A stretch of DNA of 64,000 nucleotides from Duganella sp. BJB480 (lineage in GTDB: Bacteria > Pseudomonadota > Gammaproteobacteria > Burkholderiales > Burkholderiaceae_D): the NCBI GenBank assembly GCA_003416985.1, contig QVIN01000013.1, forward strand, positions 1-64,000. The letters run 5' to 3'. The notes under the pieces are model-generated. The model had not been told where the DNA came from, did not search any database, and was given only the letters and a program-made list of their open reading frames with translations. Of this stretch, positions 1-8,106 are shown piece after piece. Each line of letters starts with the position of its first letter. The first letter of the stretch is position 1. Made by a program: the position numbers and the translations under genes.

Positions 1-1
1 A

Positions 2-121
2 GCCGTGATCGGTGCAGTCATGCACAAACTGGCTCACTTGATTTATGGGGTGATACACAATGACAAGCCTTTCGATCCTAATTACTTATCGAAAGGGCTT
101 GCCATTCAAGACGGTATCTGA
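2..121 (+). pseudogene. IS110-family transposase, C-terminal end (cut by window edge)
   Basis: An open frame enters from the left edge and gives 39 codons before TGA at 119-121. The tail reads ...HKLAHLIYGVIHNDKPFDPNY... and ends in QDGI, which matches the C-terminus of IS110/IS1111-family transposases (leucine-rich helix, then K-PFDP). The rest lies outside the window, so it cannot be seen whether the element is intact. Only 13 bases separate its stop from the stop of the convergent phosphoesterase gene, so the right end of the element is very short or lies within the frame. Base composition is AT-richer than the neighbours, consistent with mobile DNA. The stop codon lies in a CTGACCCCA string resembling the ends of palindromic repeats in this group. 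Confidence 0.6.
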
Positions 122-134
122 CCCCACTCCGGCT

Positions 135-953
135 TCAGGCCTCGGCGGTCAGCGTCCAGGCGCCGCCGCTGCGCTGGAAGCGCTCGGTGTGCGAGACTTC
201 GAAGCTGCCGGTGCCGTCCACCCAGCTGTAACGCTGCACCTCCACCTTGTCGTGCTCGACGCGGATGACGTTGAAGGAATTCGATTCGCCCCGCCCGCGC
301 GTCGACGTGGCCGTGCCGGCCTGCACCATCAAGGCCGCGTAGCCGCTGATCTCGTAGCGCTGCGCGGTGTTGTGCGCGTGGCTCACGTGCAGATGCCCCG
401 CCAGCAGCAAGTCCACCCCGCATTCGGCGAACGCCCGCATCGCCAGCGGCGCGCGGTTGACCAGGTCGCCCTCGTCGAGCGTGTCCGGCATGTCGAACGG
501 ATGATGGGTGACAACGATGCGCGTCAGGTGCGGGTCCACCGCGCTCATGCGGCGATGTATCTGGTCGATCTGCTCGCGGTTGATGCGCCCGTCCTTGAAG
601 GTCAGCGAGCGCGCGGTGTTGATGCCCAGCACGGCGATCTCGTCGTCCACATATTCCGGCGTCAAATCCAGCGTGACGTAGCGCGTGTACTTGCGCAACG
701 GCGCCAGGAAACGGCTGGCGACGTTGTACAAGGGGATGTCGTGATTGCCCGGCACCACGATCTGCGGCCCCGGCAGGGTGTCCAGGAAGGCCCGCGCCGC
801 CTGGAACTCCTCGGTGCGGGCGCGCTGCGTCAGGTCGCCGGACACCACCACCACGTCCGGCGCCAGGCTGGCGGTCGCCGCTTGCAGCGGCCTCAGTAAA
901 TCGTGGTCGACGCGGCCGAAATGCAGGTCGGATAAATGGACGATGGTACGCAT
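135..953 (-). CDS. Metallophosphoesterase (CpdA-like, calcineurin fold)
   Basis: The 272-residue protein carries the full set of calcineurin-like phosphoesterase motifs: D9-x-H11, G39-D40, G69-N70-H71-D72, H150-H151 and G186-H-L-H189. These bind the two-metal centre. The length and motif spacing fit the class III cyclic-nucleotide phosphodiesterase/CpdA-like group, but the substrate (cAMP, phospholipid or nucleotide) cannot be read from sequence. No signal peptide is seen, so it is probably cytosolic. The ATG is preceded by an AGGAGGG ribosome site. It is the last gene of a three-gene operon after a lipid kinase and a PAP2 phosphatase, 9 bases downstream of the kinase stop, which hints at a role in phospholipid headgroup turnover. 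Confidence 0.85.
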   Translation of the reverse strand: MRTIVHLSDLHFGRVDHDLLRPLQAATASLAPDVVVVSGDLTQRARTEEFQAARAFLDTLPGPQIVVPGNHDIPLYNVASRFLAPLRKYTRYVTLDLTPEYVDDEIAVLGINTARSLTFKDGRINREQIDQIHRRMSAVDPHLTRIVVTHHPFDMPDTLDEGDLVNRAPLAMRAFAECGVDLLLAGHLHVSHAHNTAQRYEISGYAALMVQAGTATSTRGRGESNSFNVIRVEHDKVEVQRYSWVDGTGSFEVSHTERFQRSGGAWTLTAEA

Positions 954-962
954 GCTGCCCTC

Positions 963-1862
963 CTAGTCCGGAACGATGACGCTCAACGCCCCCGCCCGCG
1001 AGCGGTAGCACAACGGCGGCTTCATCAGCGAGACTTCGCCGTCGGTGGCGACACGCATGTGATGATGCCGCGTCTCGATGATCAGCTCAGACGCCGACAG
1101 CACGTCGAAATCGCGCTCCTGTCCCAGCTTGCCCAGCATGGCATGCAGGCCGTAGCGCAGCAGCCCCAGCCGCGACGGCTTCTGCGCCACGTACAAACAC
1201 AGCTTGCCGCTATCGAGCCCGGCGCGCGCGCCCAGCGTCCGGCCCTGCAGGTATTCGTTGTTGCCGATGAAGACGAAGGGCGTGCGGCGCAGATGCTCCT
1301 CGCCGTTGATCTTCAGCCGCACGCTCATGAACGGAAAGCGCCGCAGCGCCGCGAACAGCGCGCGCCCGAACGCCGGCCACTTGCTGCGGCCCAGATGACG
1401 CTGCTGCTGCTCGCGGTCGCGCACGATGTCGGGATAGATGCCCAGGCCCGAGTTGTTGAGGAAGATGCGGCCATTGACCTCGCCCACATCCACCGCGCAC
1501 GCCCTGCCCTCCACCACGTTGGCCACGGCCGCGTCCAGTTCCAGCGGGATCTTCATATCCTTGGCGAAGTGGTTCAGCGTGCCCAGCGGCAGCACGCCGA
1601 GCCGGGTCGCCGTGCCGACCAGCGCCGAGGCCACCGCGTTGATGGTGCCGTCGCCGCCGCCCGCCGCCACCACCGGCGCGCCCTCGGCCACGGCCCGCTC
1701 GGCGCGCGCGATCATCTCCGCGCCGCTCTTGGCCAGCGTGATGTCGGGCTCGACGCCGTGGCGGCGGAATTTCTCCATCAGCGCGGCGGTCCAGCCGCCG
1801 CAGTAACCCTGCCCCGCGCTGGCGTTGACGATGACGACGATGCTGTCCAGTGGATTCTCCAT
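963..1862 (-). CDS. Diacylglycerol/lipid kinase family protein (YegS-like)
   Basis: The 299-residue protein has the N-terminal nucleotide-binding signature of the DAGK catalytic family: NASAG near residues 13-17, GGGDGT at 68-73 and the following GTLNHFAKD at 94-102. The C-terminal half is the beta-sandwich typical of YegS/DgkB-type lipid kinases. Family members phosphorylate diacylglycerol, phosphatidylglycerol or sphingosine-like lipids with ATP; which one is used here is unknown. It starts 7 bases after the stop of the PAP2 phosphatase gene and is followed closely by the phosphoesterase gene. The operon therefore pairs a lipid kinase with a lipid phosphatase. Confidence 0.85.
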   Translation of the reverse strand: MENPLDSIVVIVNASAGQGYCGGWTAALMEKFRRHGVEPDITLAKSGAEMIARAERAVAEGAPVVAAGGGDGTINAVASALVGTATRLGVLPLGTLNHFAKDMKIPLELDAAVANVVEGRACAVDVGEVNGRIFLNNSGLGIYPDIVRDREQQQRHLGRSKWPAFGRALFAALRRFPFMSVRLKINGEEHLRRTPFVFIGNNEYLQGRTLGARAGLDSGKLCLYVAQKPSRLGLLRYGLHAMLGKLGQERDFDVLSASELIIETRHHHMRVATDGEVSLMKPPLCYRSRAGALSVIVPD

Positions 1863-1869
1863 AAACGGT

Positions 1870-2583
1870 TTATAAGGTTTTGGCTTCGCGCCGGCGGCGC
1901 AGCGTCGAGATCGCCGTGATGCAGACCGCCAGCCACGCCACGCTCTCGGCCATCGCCGCCAGCACGTCGCTCAGGTAATGCGCGCCCAGATAGACGCGGC
2001 TGAACGCCACCAACAATATCATCATGGCACAGGCCGCCGCCGCGCCCAAGCGCACATGCCAATGCGGCCGGGCGATCATCACATAGCTCGCCAGCAGGCC
2101 GTAGAACAAGGTCGCCACCGACGCATGACCGCTGGGGAAGCTGTACGTCGCCAGGCTCACCAGCGGTTCGTCGAACACCGGCCGCACGCGCTGGAAGTGA
2201 TATTTCAACGCCACATTCAATATCGCGCCGGTGGGCACGGCCACCAGCAGCGCCAGCAGCCAGTAGCGCGCCCGCACGCGCCAGAAATACCAGCCCAGCG
2301 CCGCCACCAGCACCACCATGCCGACGCCGGTATGCACCAGCGACACGCCCAGCATGAAGCTGGTCAGCGGCTCGAAGGCGCGCGCATGGAACCAGTGCGC
2401 CACCTGCGCGTCCAGCACGGTGATCGCCTCCTTGCCCATCACATCCTCGGCCAGTTCGCCGAAAATCGCCACGGACACCAGCAGCAGGACCAGCCCGGCG
2501 GTCAGATGCAGGCCGAATTCGCCTCCCGGCGACAGTCTTGCTTCAATGAAACGGATGAATTTGCTGAAAATTTGGCGCTCCAA
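1870..2583 (-). CDS. PAP2-family phosphatase, membrane-embedded
   Basis: The 237-residue multi-pass protein shows the three PAP2 motifs: K127...RxRP (ends about 135), PSGH at 150-153 and SRxxLGxHYxSD at 195-205. The histidines are the catalytic pair. About six hydrophobic segments place the active site at the periplasmic face. The family removes phosphate from phosphatidate, phosphatidylglycerol phosphate or undecaprenyl pyrophosphate. The start is a TTG: an in-frame stop lies about 30 bases upstream and no ATG is available near the conserved N-terminus. It is the first gene of the operon with the lipid kinase and phosphoesterase. Its promoter region is shared with two LexA-type boxes and the divergent small gene. 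Confidence 0.85.
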   Translation of the reverse strand: MERQIFSKFIRFIEARLSPGGEFGLHLTAGLVLLLVSVAIFGELAEDVMGKEAITVLDAQVAHWFHARAFEPLTSFMLGVSLVHTGVGMVVLVAALGWYFWRVRARYWLLALLVAVPTGAILNVALKYHFQRVRPVFDEPLVSLATYSFPSGHASVATLFYGLLASYVMIARPHWHVRLGAAAACAMMILLVAFSRVYLGAHYLSDVLAAMAESVAWLAVCITAISTLRRRREAKTL

Positions 2584-2630
2584 GGCTCCTAGCCGTTCAA
2601 GTTGTTGGAAAAATCACGAAAAAACGAATT

Positions 2631-2669
2631 TACTGTTTATTTGCACAGTACCTGTTTATTCATACAGTA
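2631..2669. promoter_or_regulatory. Two tandem LexA (SOS) boxes
   Basis: Two copies of the proteobacterial SOS-box pattern CTGT-N8-ACAG occur back to back. Box 1 has its core at 2633-2648 (CTGT TTATTTGC ACAG) and box 2 at 2652-2667 (CTGT TTATTCAT ACAG). Each is followed by TA, and box 1 is also preceded by TA, as in the extended consensus. Centres are 19 bp apart, so two LexA dimers would sit nearly side by side. They lie 54-92 bp before the ATG of the 74-residue gene, overlapping its likely promoter (possible -10 TATGCT at 2672-2677). They also lie 48 bp upstream of the divergent PAP2 operon. Tandem boxes are known for tightly repressed SOS genes. Confidence 0.8.
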
Positions 2670-2722
2670 GTTATGCTATTCTGAACTCCTCGTTAAACAC
2701 TACTCCTCCAAAAGGAAACGTC

Positions 2723-2947
2723 ATGACTACACTGCATAGCAGCTTTAGCTCCCGCTTCGGTCTCGAATACATGCCGACCTCGTTCCTGGTGCGCATGGGC
2801 AAACGCGAACTGCTGGTGTGCCGTGACTTCCGCAAGCGCTACTACGCGGTGAACCCGATCATGGAATGCGACACCGGCGTGCAGGCAGGCCATCTGGAAG
2901 TATTGATGTTCCGCCGCTGGCTGTTGATCCTGTCGAAGGCTCACTAA
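2723..2947 (+). CDS. Small protein of unknown function, probably SOS-controlled
   Basis: A 74-residue frame starts at ATG 2723 with an AAAGGA ribosome site 6 bases upstream. A longer in-frame reading exists upstream, but it runs through the LexA boxes and the PAP2 gene and is not credible. The protein is compact and mildly basic, with no signal peptide, clear membrane segment or recognised domain. It has two cysteines, a central CRDFRKRYYAV stretch and a hydrophobic, basic C-terminus (RRWLLILSK). Its position right after two LexA-type boxes suggests induction by DNA damage. SOS-induced small proteins include division inhibitors and toxins, but nothing here identifies it as one. Confidence 0.7.
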   Translation: MTTLHSSFSSRFGLEYMPTSFLVRMGKRELLVCRDFRKRYYAVNPIMECDTGVQAGHLEVLMFRRWLLILSKAH

Positions 2948-3019
2948 TGGTTGCCGGTGCCAGTTGCCCGATCCAGTCGCAAGACAGGCCGGCCGACGCC
3001 GCTGCCTCGCTCGCGCTCC

Positions 3020-4093
3020 TCACCTGGGTTTGGCAACTGGCGTACCGTCATCAAACAGATTCGCCTCGTACCACAGCGTCACAAACAGCACCATCACAAC
3101 AGGACCGATAAACAGTCCGACCAGGCCCAGGGTCTCGACCCCGCCCAGGATACCGAACAGTACGGCCAGGAACGGCAGCCGCGTGGCGTTGCCGATCATG
3201 CCCGGCCGTACAAAGTGATCCGCCACGAACAGCACGATCGTGCCCCACACCGCCACCGCGATGGCGGCCGGCACCGCGCCGTTGAACACCAGCACCGCCG
3301 CCGCGCTGACAAAGGCCACCGGCGCACCGAATGGAATGATTGCCAGGATGCCCGTCACCGCCGCCCACAGAGCGGGGGACGGCAGGCCTGCGATCGCGTA
3401 GCCGATGCCTATCAACACGCCTTCCGCCAGGCCCACCAGCACCAGTCCGTTGACGGTGGCGCGGATCGCCGTCGGGATTTTTTCAGCGTAGCGCGCCCAG
3501 CGCTGCTCGCTGAAGCAATGACTGCCGATGGCGGTGATCTGGCGGTTCAGCGCCTCGCCGTCCTTGTAGAAGAAGAACAGGCACAAGAAGGCCAGGCCGA
3601 AATCGACCAGGCGATGCATGAAGCCCACGCCGGCCATCTTGATCATGTCGCTGGCCGAATGCAGGCCGTTGATTTCGCGCTCGGACAGCAAATGCGACAG
3701 CCCGTGCGGCTGGCTCAGCGTGGCCTGCCACCAGTCGCTGATCCACTCGCCCACCATGGGCAGGTGCTGGACGAAGGCCGGCACCGGGATGCCGTCGGTG
3801 TTGGCGCTGACCACGTAGTTGGCCAGTTCCGGCGCCTGCTTGGCGGCCTGCGCCACGCCCAGCGACACGGGGATGATGAAGACGGCGGCGCAGATCAGGG
3901 TCAGCGCGGCGGCGGCCAGCACGTCGCGGCGGCCGAAGCGCGCGCGGATGCGCTTATACAGCGGCCACGTCGCCACGCACAGGATGCCGGCCCACACCAG
4001 CGGCAGGAAGAAGCGATGCATGATGAACGCCGCCAGTGCGATCAAGGTCAGGGAAAAGCCGGCACTGAGGATATCGCGCTGGGTTTCGGTCAT
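3020..4093 (-). CDS. AI-2E family transporter (PerM/YdiK-like permease)
   Basis: The 357-residue polytopic protein has the typical layout of the AI-2E/UPF0118 family: a pair of N-terminal membrane segments, a soluble stretch around residues 100-190 and a C-terminal bundle of about five segments. The C-terminus has family-typical glycines and prolines (IPFGAPVAF, FVRPGMIGN, GLFIGPVVM). Members export autoinducer-2 (TqsA) or act as ion/solute permeases and antiporters; the substrate here is not determinable. The ATG follows an AGGAGA ribosome site. It stands alone between the small SOS-type gene and a LysR gene. Confidence 0.85.
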   Translation of the reverse strand: MTETQRDILSAGFSLTLIALAAFIMHRFFLPLVWAGILCVATWPLYKRIRARFGRRDVLAAAALTLICAAVFIIPVSLGVAQAAKQAPELANYVVSANTDGIPVPAFVQHLPMVGEWISDWWQATLSQPHGLSHLLSEREINGLHSASDMIKMAGVGFMHRLVDFGLAFLCLFFFYKDGEALNRQITAIGSHCFSEQRWARYAEKIPTAIRATVNGLVLVGLAEGVLIGIGYAIAGLPSPALWAAVTGILAIIPFGAPVAFVSAAAVLVFNGAVPAAIAVAVWGTIVLFVADHFVRPGMIGNATRLPFLAVLFGILGGVETLGLVGLFIGPVVMVLFVTLWYEANLFDDGTPVAKPR

Positions 4094-4178
4094 CGGAGTA
4101 TCTCCTGGTAAATATTGGGGGCTATGGTAAGCGCATTTGGCCCGGCCGCGAACGCCCGGCCAAAGTTTTAATTATTTT

Positions 4179-5087
4179 CTAAGCTTTTGCGCAGCAAGCG
4201 CGCAGGAAGTCCCGTAGTTGCAGCACCGTCGGCGTGATCTGCGCGCGATGCATGCACAGCATGTTGAGCGGCGCCGGTTCGCCCAGTATGTCCGGCATCA
4301 GGATCTGCAGGCGCCCGCTGCGGATATCGTCCGCCAGGTCCAGCCGCGATTTGTAGGCGATGCCCAGGCCAGCCACCGCCCAGCGCCGCACCACGTCGGC
4401 GTCGTCGGCGCTGCGGTTGCCGCTGACGTGCAGGGCCAGCGGCTCGGCTGCGGCGTCGCGCTGGAAGGTCCAGCGGTCGTGCACCACTTCGTCCACCATG
4501 AAGCGCAGGCAGTTGTGGCGCAGCAGCTCGTTCAGGTCCTTGAGCCTGCCGTGCTGGCGGATGTAGTCCGGCGAGGCCACCAGCACGCGGCGGTTGTCCG
4601 GCGCCAGCGGCAGCGCCACCAGGCTGGAATCGTCCTGCCGGCCGTAGCGGATGGCGAGGTCGACCGGCTGCCGGTACATGTCCGACACCCGGTCGCTGAT
4701 GCTGAGCTGAAAGCTGACCTTGGGATAGTGCGCCTGGAACAGGTCCAGCCAGCCCACCAGCATGTTGCGGCCCAGGTCGGACGGCATCGAGATCTTCAGC
4801 GTGCCGCCCAGCGTTTCCTGGCCCTGGATCAGCGCGTCGTGGCCTTCCTTCAGCAGGCGCAGCGCCTCGCGCGCATTGCCCAGGTAATGCTCGCCCTCCT
4901 CCGTCAGCCGCAACGAGCGCGTGGTGCGGGCGAACAGCCGCAGCCCCAGCTCCCCCTCCAGCCGCTTGACGGCGGCGCTGGCCAGGGCCGGCGAAATCTC
5001 CAGCTCGCGCGCGGCGGCCGACAAGCTGCCCCGGTCTGCCGTGCGGACAAAGACCGTCAAATCATCCAGTCGCAGCACTATCCTCAT
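4179..5087 (-). CDS. LysR-family transcriptional regulator
   Basis: The 302-residue protein begins with the winged helix-turn-helix of LysR regulators (residues about 6-65, GSLSAAARELEISPALASAAVKRLE in pieces, then LF-RTTRSL-LT-EG). A periplasmic-binding-type effector domain follows (about 90-295). It is close to the group that regulates neighbouring quinone reductase/dehydrogenase genes. Its start faces the oxidoreductase gene at 5177 across an 89-bp AT-richer gap, the usual arrangement for a LysR regulator and its target. The inducer is unknown. Confidence 0.9.
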   Translation of the reverse strand: MRIVLRLDDLTVFVRTADRGSLSAAARELEISPALASAAVKRLEGELGLRLFARTTRSLRLTEEGEHYLGNAREALRLLKEGHDALIQGQETLGGTLKISMPSDLGRNMLVGWLDLFQAHYPKVSFQLSISDRVSDMYRQPVDLAIRYGRQDDSSLVALPLAPDNRRVLVASPDYIRQHGRLKDLNELLRHNCLRFMVDEVVHDRWTFQRDAAAEPLALHVSGNRSADDADVVRRWAVAGLGIAYKSRLDLADDIRSGRLQILMPDILGEPAPLNMLCMHRAQITPTVLQLRDFLRACCAKA

Positions 5088-5176
5088 TCCTTTGAAAGTG
5101 TTTCTCTATTTAGCCTCTTTTTCAAGGCCGCGAAATAAATGATGATACTCCCATCCTCAATCGACCGGAGCATTCC

Positions 5177-6190
5177 ATGAAAGCCGTTGCCTACCGCAAG
5201 TCCCTCCCCATCACCCACGACGAGGCCCTGATCGACATCGAGTTGCCGGCGCCGCAAGCGGCCGGCCACGACCTGCTGGTCGAGGTGAAGGCCATCTCGG
5301 TCAATCCGGTGGACGTCAAGATCCGCGCCAACATGGCGCCGGCCGAAGGCGACAGCAAGGTCATCGGCTGGGACGCGGCCGGCGTGGTCAAGGCCGTCGG
5401 CCCGGACGTCACGCTGTTCCAGCCGGGCGACGAGGTCTGGTACGCCGGCGCGCTGATGCGCCCCGGCACCAACAGCGAACTGCACCTGGTGGACGAGCGC
5501 ATCGTCGGCCACAAGCCGCGCAAGCTGGACTTCGGCCAGGCCGCCGCGCTGCCGCTGACCGCCATCACCGCATGGGAACTGCTGTTCGAACGCCTGGAAG
5601 TGAGCCGCGACAAGGGCGCGTCCGGCCAATCGCTGCTGGTGATCGGCGCGGCCGGCGGGGTCGGTTCCATCCTGGTGCAGCTGGCGCGCCAGCTGACCGG
5701 CCTGACCGTGATCGGCACCGCCTCGCGCCCCGACACGGCGGCCTGGGTCCGGGAACTGGGCGCCCACCACGTCGTCGACCACACCAAGCCGCTGAACGAG
5801 GAGATCGCCCGCCTCGGCCTGCCGCCGGTGAACTACGTCGCCAGCCTGAACCAGACCGACCAGCACTGGAACGCCATCGCCGAGCTGGTCGCGCCGCAGG
5901 GCAAGGTCGCGCTGATCGACGACCCGGCCGCCATCGACGTGCGCCTGCTGAAGCGCAAGAGCGTGTCGCTGCATTGGGAGTTCATGTTCACCCGTTCGAT
6001 GTTCGCCACGGCGGACATGCAGAAGCAGCACCAGCTGCTGAACGATGTGGCCACGCTGGTCGATACCGGCGTCATCAAGACCACGCTGGCCGAACGCTAC
6101 GGCAAGATCAACGCGGCCAACCTGAAGCGCGCGCACGCCCTCGTCGAGAGCAACCGCGCAAAAGGCAAGATCGTGCTGGAAGGCTTTTAA
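5177..6190 (+). CDS. Zinc-binding alcohol dehydrogenase-family / quinone oxidoreductase-like protein
   Basis: The 337-residue medium-chain dehydrogenase/reductase has a GroES-like N-terminal domain (VNPVDVKIR at about 42-50, GWDAAGVV at 64-71). The nucleotide-binding site is GAAGGVGS at 157-164, the AxxGVGS form of NADPH-dependent quinone reductases. The structural-zinc cysteine cluster is absent, so despite the family name it probably works without zinc. It likely reduces quinones or alpha,beta-unsaturated carbonyls. The divergent LysR gene is its probable regulator. Its stop codon overlaps the stop of the convergent gene at 6187 by four bases. Confidence 0.88.
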   Translation: MKAVAYRKSLPITHDEALIDIELPAPQAAGHDLLVEVKAISVNPVDVKIRANMAPAEGDSKVIGWDAAGVVKAVGPDVTLFQPGDEVWYAGALMRPGTNSELHLVDERIVGHKPRKLDFGQAAALPLTAITAWELLFERLEVSRDKGASGQSLLVIGAAGGVGSILVQLARQLTGLTVIGTASRPDTAAWVRELGAHHVVDHTKPLNEEIARLGLPPVNYVASLNQTDQHWNAIAELVAPQGKVALIDDPAAIDVRLLKRKSVSLHWEFMFTRSMFATADMQKQHQLLNDVATLVDTGVIKTTLAERYGKINAANLKRAHALVESNRAKGKIVLEGF

Positions 6191-6723
6191 ACGGCCGGCG
6201 CTTCGCCGGTGCGGGCGCGCTCCAATGCCTGGCGCGCACGCAGCATGGCCAGCGCCGCGTTGTCGTGCTCGGCCAGCGCATCCTGCATGGTGCAGGCGGA
6301 CACGCACGAACTCTCCAGTATCTGCAGGAACTGCGCCTGCCGCCGCCGCAGGCCCGGCGACTGGTAGCCCAGCTGGTCGAACATGCGGCCGATGTCGAGG
6401 CAGTGGCTGCGCAGCTCCCACATGGTGTTCTTGGTGACTTCGATATCGTTGCGCATGCTGAGGTCGACGTCGATCAGCTCCAGCTGCGCCGCGCCCTCGC
6501 CCGCGTAGGCGCGGATGGCCGGCAGCCACTGCTCGAACTTGCCGGCGATGCGCTGGATGCGGACGATCTTCTGGTCCAGCGTGCGGCAATAGTGCCAGCA
6601 CAGCCAGCATACCGGCAGCCGCGCCAGGACGCGTGGCAAGCCGACCGATTGCAGGGTGCGTTCAAGTTTCCTGACGGCGTCGAGCAAACGACGCGTGCTG
6701 TCGCTGACGGGAGGGGAAGACAT
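6187..6723 (-). CDS. Conserved hypothetical protein, helical
   Basis: A 178-residue protein with no domain I recognise. It looks mostly alpha-helical and soluble, with a cysteine/tryptophan-rich patch near residues 38-46 (PVCWLCWHYC) and further cysteines in the middle (SCVSACTMQ). No signal peptide is evident. It is a single gene, convergent with the oxidoreductase gene and overlapping it by four bases at the stops. It lies downstream of alaC with about 85 bases between. The coding call rests on frame length, codon use and the lack of a better frame. Confidence 0.6.
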   Translation of the reverse strand: MSSPPVSDSTRRLLDAVRKLERTLQSVGLPRVLARLPVCWLCWHYCRTLDQKIVRIQRIAGKFEQWLPAIRAYAGEGAAQLELIDVDLSMRNDIEVTKNTMWELRSHCLDIGRMFDQLGYQSPGLRRRQAQFLQILESSCVSACTMQDALAEHDNAALAMLRARQALERARTGEAPAV

Positions 6724-6807
6724 GTTGGATGCTCCTGTAGGAATTCAGGAACACAGTAGCTGCCGCATCAAACCTCGCGTTTGATGCGGCGTAAAGTCCA
6801 CGCAGAT

Positions 6808-8004
6808 TTATTCGGCCTTGCGGAACATGGCCTTGATGCCGCGGAGTCCCTGTCGTATCCGCGCCTCATTTTCGATCAGCGCGAAGCGCACATACTCGTC
6901 GCCGTAGTCGCCGAAGCCGATGCCGGGCGACACGCACACCTTGGCCTCGGCCAGCAGCAGCTTGGAGAACTCCAGCGAGCCCAGGTGGCGATACTGCTCC
7001 GGGATGCGCGCCCAGATGTACATCGACGCCTTCGGCTTGTCGACCGGCCAGCCGGCCTCGCACAAGCCCTTGTGCAGCACGTCGCGGCGACTCTGGTACA
7101 TCGCACAGATCTCGCTCACGCAGCTCTGGTCGCCTTCCAGCGCGGCGATCGCCGCCACCTGCACCGGCGTGAAGCTGCCGTAGTCGTGGTAGCTCTTGAT
7201 GCGCGCCAGCGCCGCCACCAGCTCCTTGTTGCCGACCATGAAGCCGATGCGCCAGCCCGCCATGTTGTAGCTCTTGGACATGGTGAAGAATTCCACCGCC
7301 ACGTCGCGCGCGCCGGGCACTTGCATGATGGATGGCGCCTTCCAGCCGTCGAAGGTGATGTCGGCGTAGGCCAGGTCGTGCACCACCAGGATGTTGTGCT
7401 GCTTGGCCAGCGCCACCACGCGCTCGAAGAATTCCAGCTCCACGCACTGCGCGGTCGGGTTGGACGGGAAGCCGAGGATCATCATCTTCGGCTTGGGATA
7501 GCTCTCGCGCACCGCGCGCTCCAGCTCGTCGAAGAAGTCGACGCCGGGCGTCATCCGCACCGAGCGGATGTTCGCGCCGGCGATCACCGCGCCCCAGATG
7601 TGGATCGGGTAGCTGGGATTGGGCACCAGCACCGTGTCGCCCTGGTCCAGCGTGGCGAGCATCAGGTGCGCCAGGCCCTCCTTGGAGCCGATGGTGACGA
7701 TGGCTTCCGAGTCGGGATCGAAATCGACCTCGTAGCGGTTCTTGTACCACTTGGTGATCGCGCGCCGCAGGCGCGGTATGCCCTTGGAGGCCGAATAGCC
7801 GTGCGTGTCGGGACGCTGCACGGTGTCGACCAGTTTTTCGACGATGTGGGCCGGCGTGGCGCCATCGGGATTCCCCATCGACATGTCGATGATGTCTTCG
7901 CCGCGACGGCGCGCCGCGAGCTTGAGCTCGGCGGTGACATTGAAAACGTAGGGAGGCAGGCGATCGATGCGCGAAAAGCTGCGCGGAGTTTGGGTGTCAG
8001 TCAT
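6808..8004 (-). CDS. alaC: Alanine transaminase AlaC-like aminotransferase
   Basis: The 398-residue class I/II PLP aminotransferase follows E. coli AlaC almost motif for motif: SRIDRLPPYVFN near the start, MGNPDG at 43-48, TIGSKEGLAHLML at 104-116, and the PLP lysine K244 in SKSYNMAGWRIGF. It ends in RQGLRGIKAMFR. AlaC makes alanine from pyruvate using glutamate. The ATG at 8004 was chosen because the family begins there; an upstream in-frame ATG at 8070 would add 22 residues unlike the family. A perfect 16-bp palindrome lies 42-57 bases upstream of the start. Confidence 0.9.
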   Translation of the reverse strand: MTDTQTPRSFSRIDRLPPYVFNVTAELKLAARRRGEDIIDMSMGNPDGATPAHIVEKLVDTVQRPDTHGYSASKGIPRLRRAITKWYKNRYEVDFDPDSEAIVTIGSKEGLAHLMLATLDQGDTVLVPNPSYPIHIWGAVIAGANIRSVRMTPGVDFFDELERAVRESYPKPKMMILGFPSNPTAQCVELEFFERVVALAKQHNILVVHDLAYADITFDGWKAPSIMQVPGARDVAVEFFTMSKSYNMAGWRIGFMVGNKELVAALARIKSYHDYGSFTPVQVAAIAALEGDQSCVSEICAMYQSRRDVLHKGLCEAGWPVDKPKASMYIWARIPEQYRHLGSLEFSKLLLAEAKVCVSPGIGFGDYGDEYVRFALIENEARIRQGLRGIKAMFRKAE

Positions 8005-8045
8005 GGATGTCTCACGTAAGCGCCCGGAACCGTCCGAGCGACGTC

Positions 8046-8061
8046 GATGCAATGTTGCATC
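8046..8061. promoter_or_regulatory. 16-bp palindrome upstream of alaC (possible operator)
   Basis: GATGCAA-TG-TTGCATC is a perfect inverted repeat with 7-bp arms, 42-57 bp before the alaC start. Its size and position fit a dimeric repressor or activator site. No regulator is identified; the call is pattern-based only. Confidence 0.35.
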
Positions 8062-8106
8062 GGCATCCATACTAGCCGAAGGCTTCGGCTTTTTGCAATA
8101 CCCTTT

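Noticed and set aside
4136..4175. GC-rich inverted repeat after the LysR gene with T-rich flank
   Set aside because: The stem has a central mismatch and the T-run is on the wrong side for the minus-strand LysR gene.
8074..8094. Hairpin AGCCGAA-GGC-TTCGGCT followed by TTTT on the plus strand
   Set aside because: It looks like a terminator, but no plus-strand gene ends there; the neighbouring genes are on the minus strand. Left unassigned.
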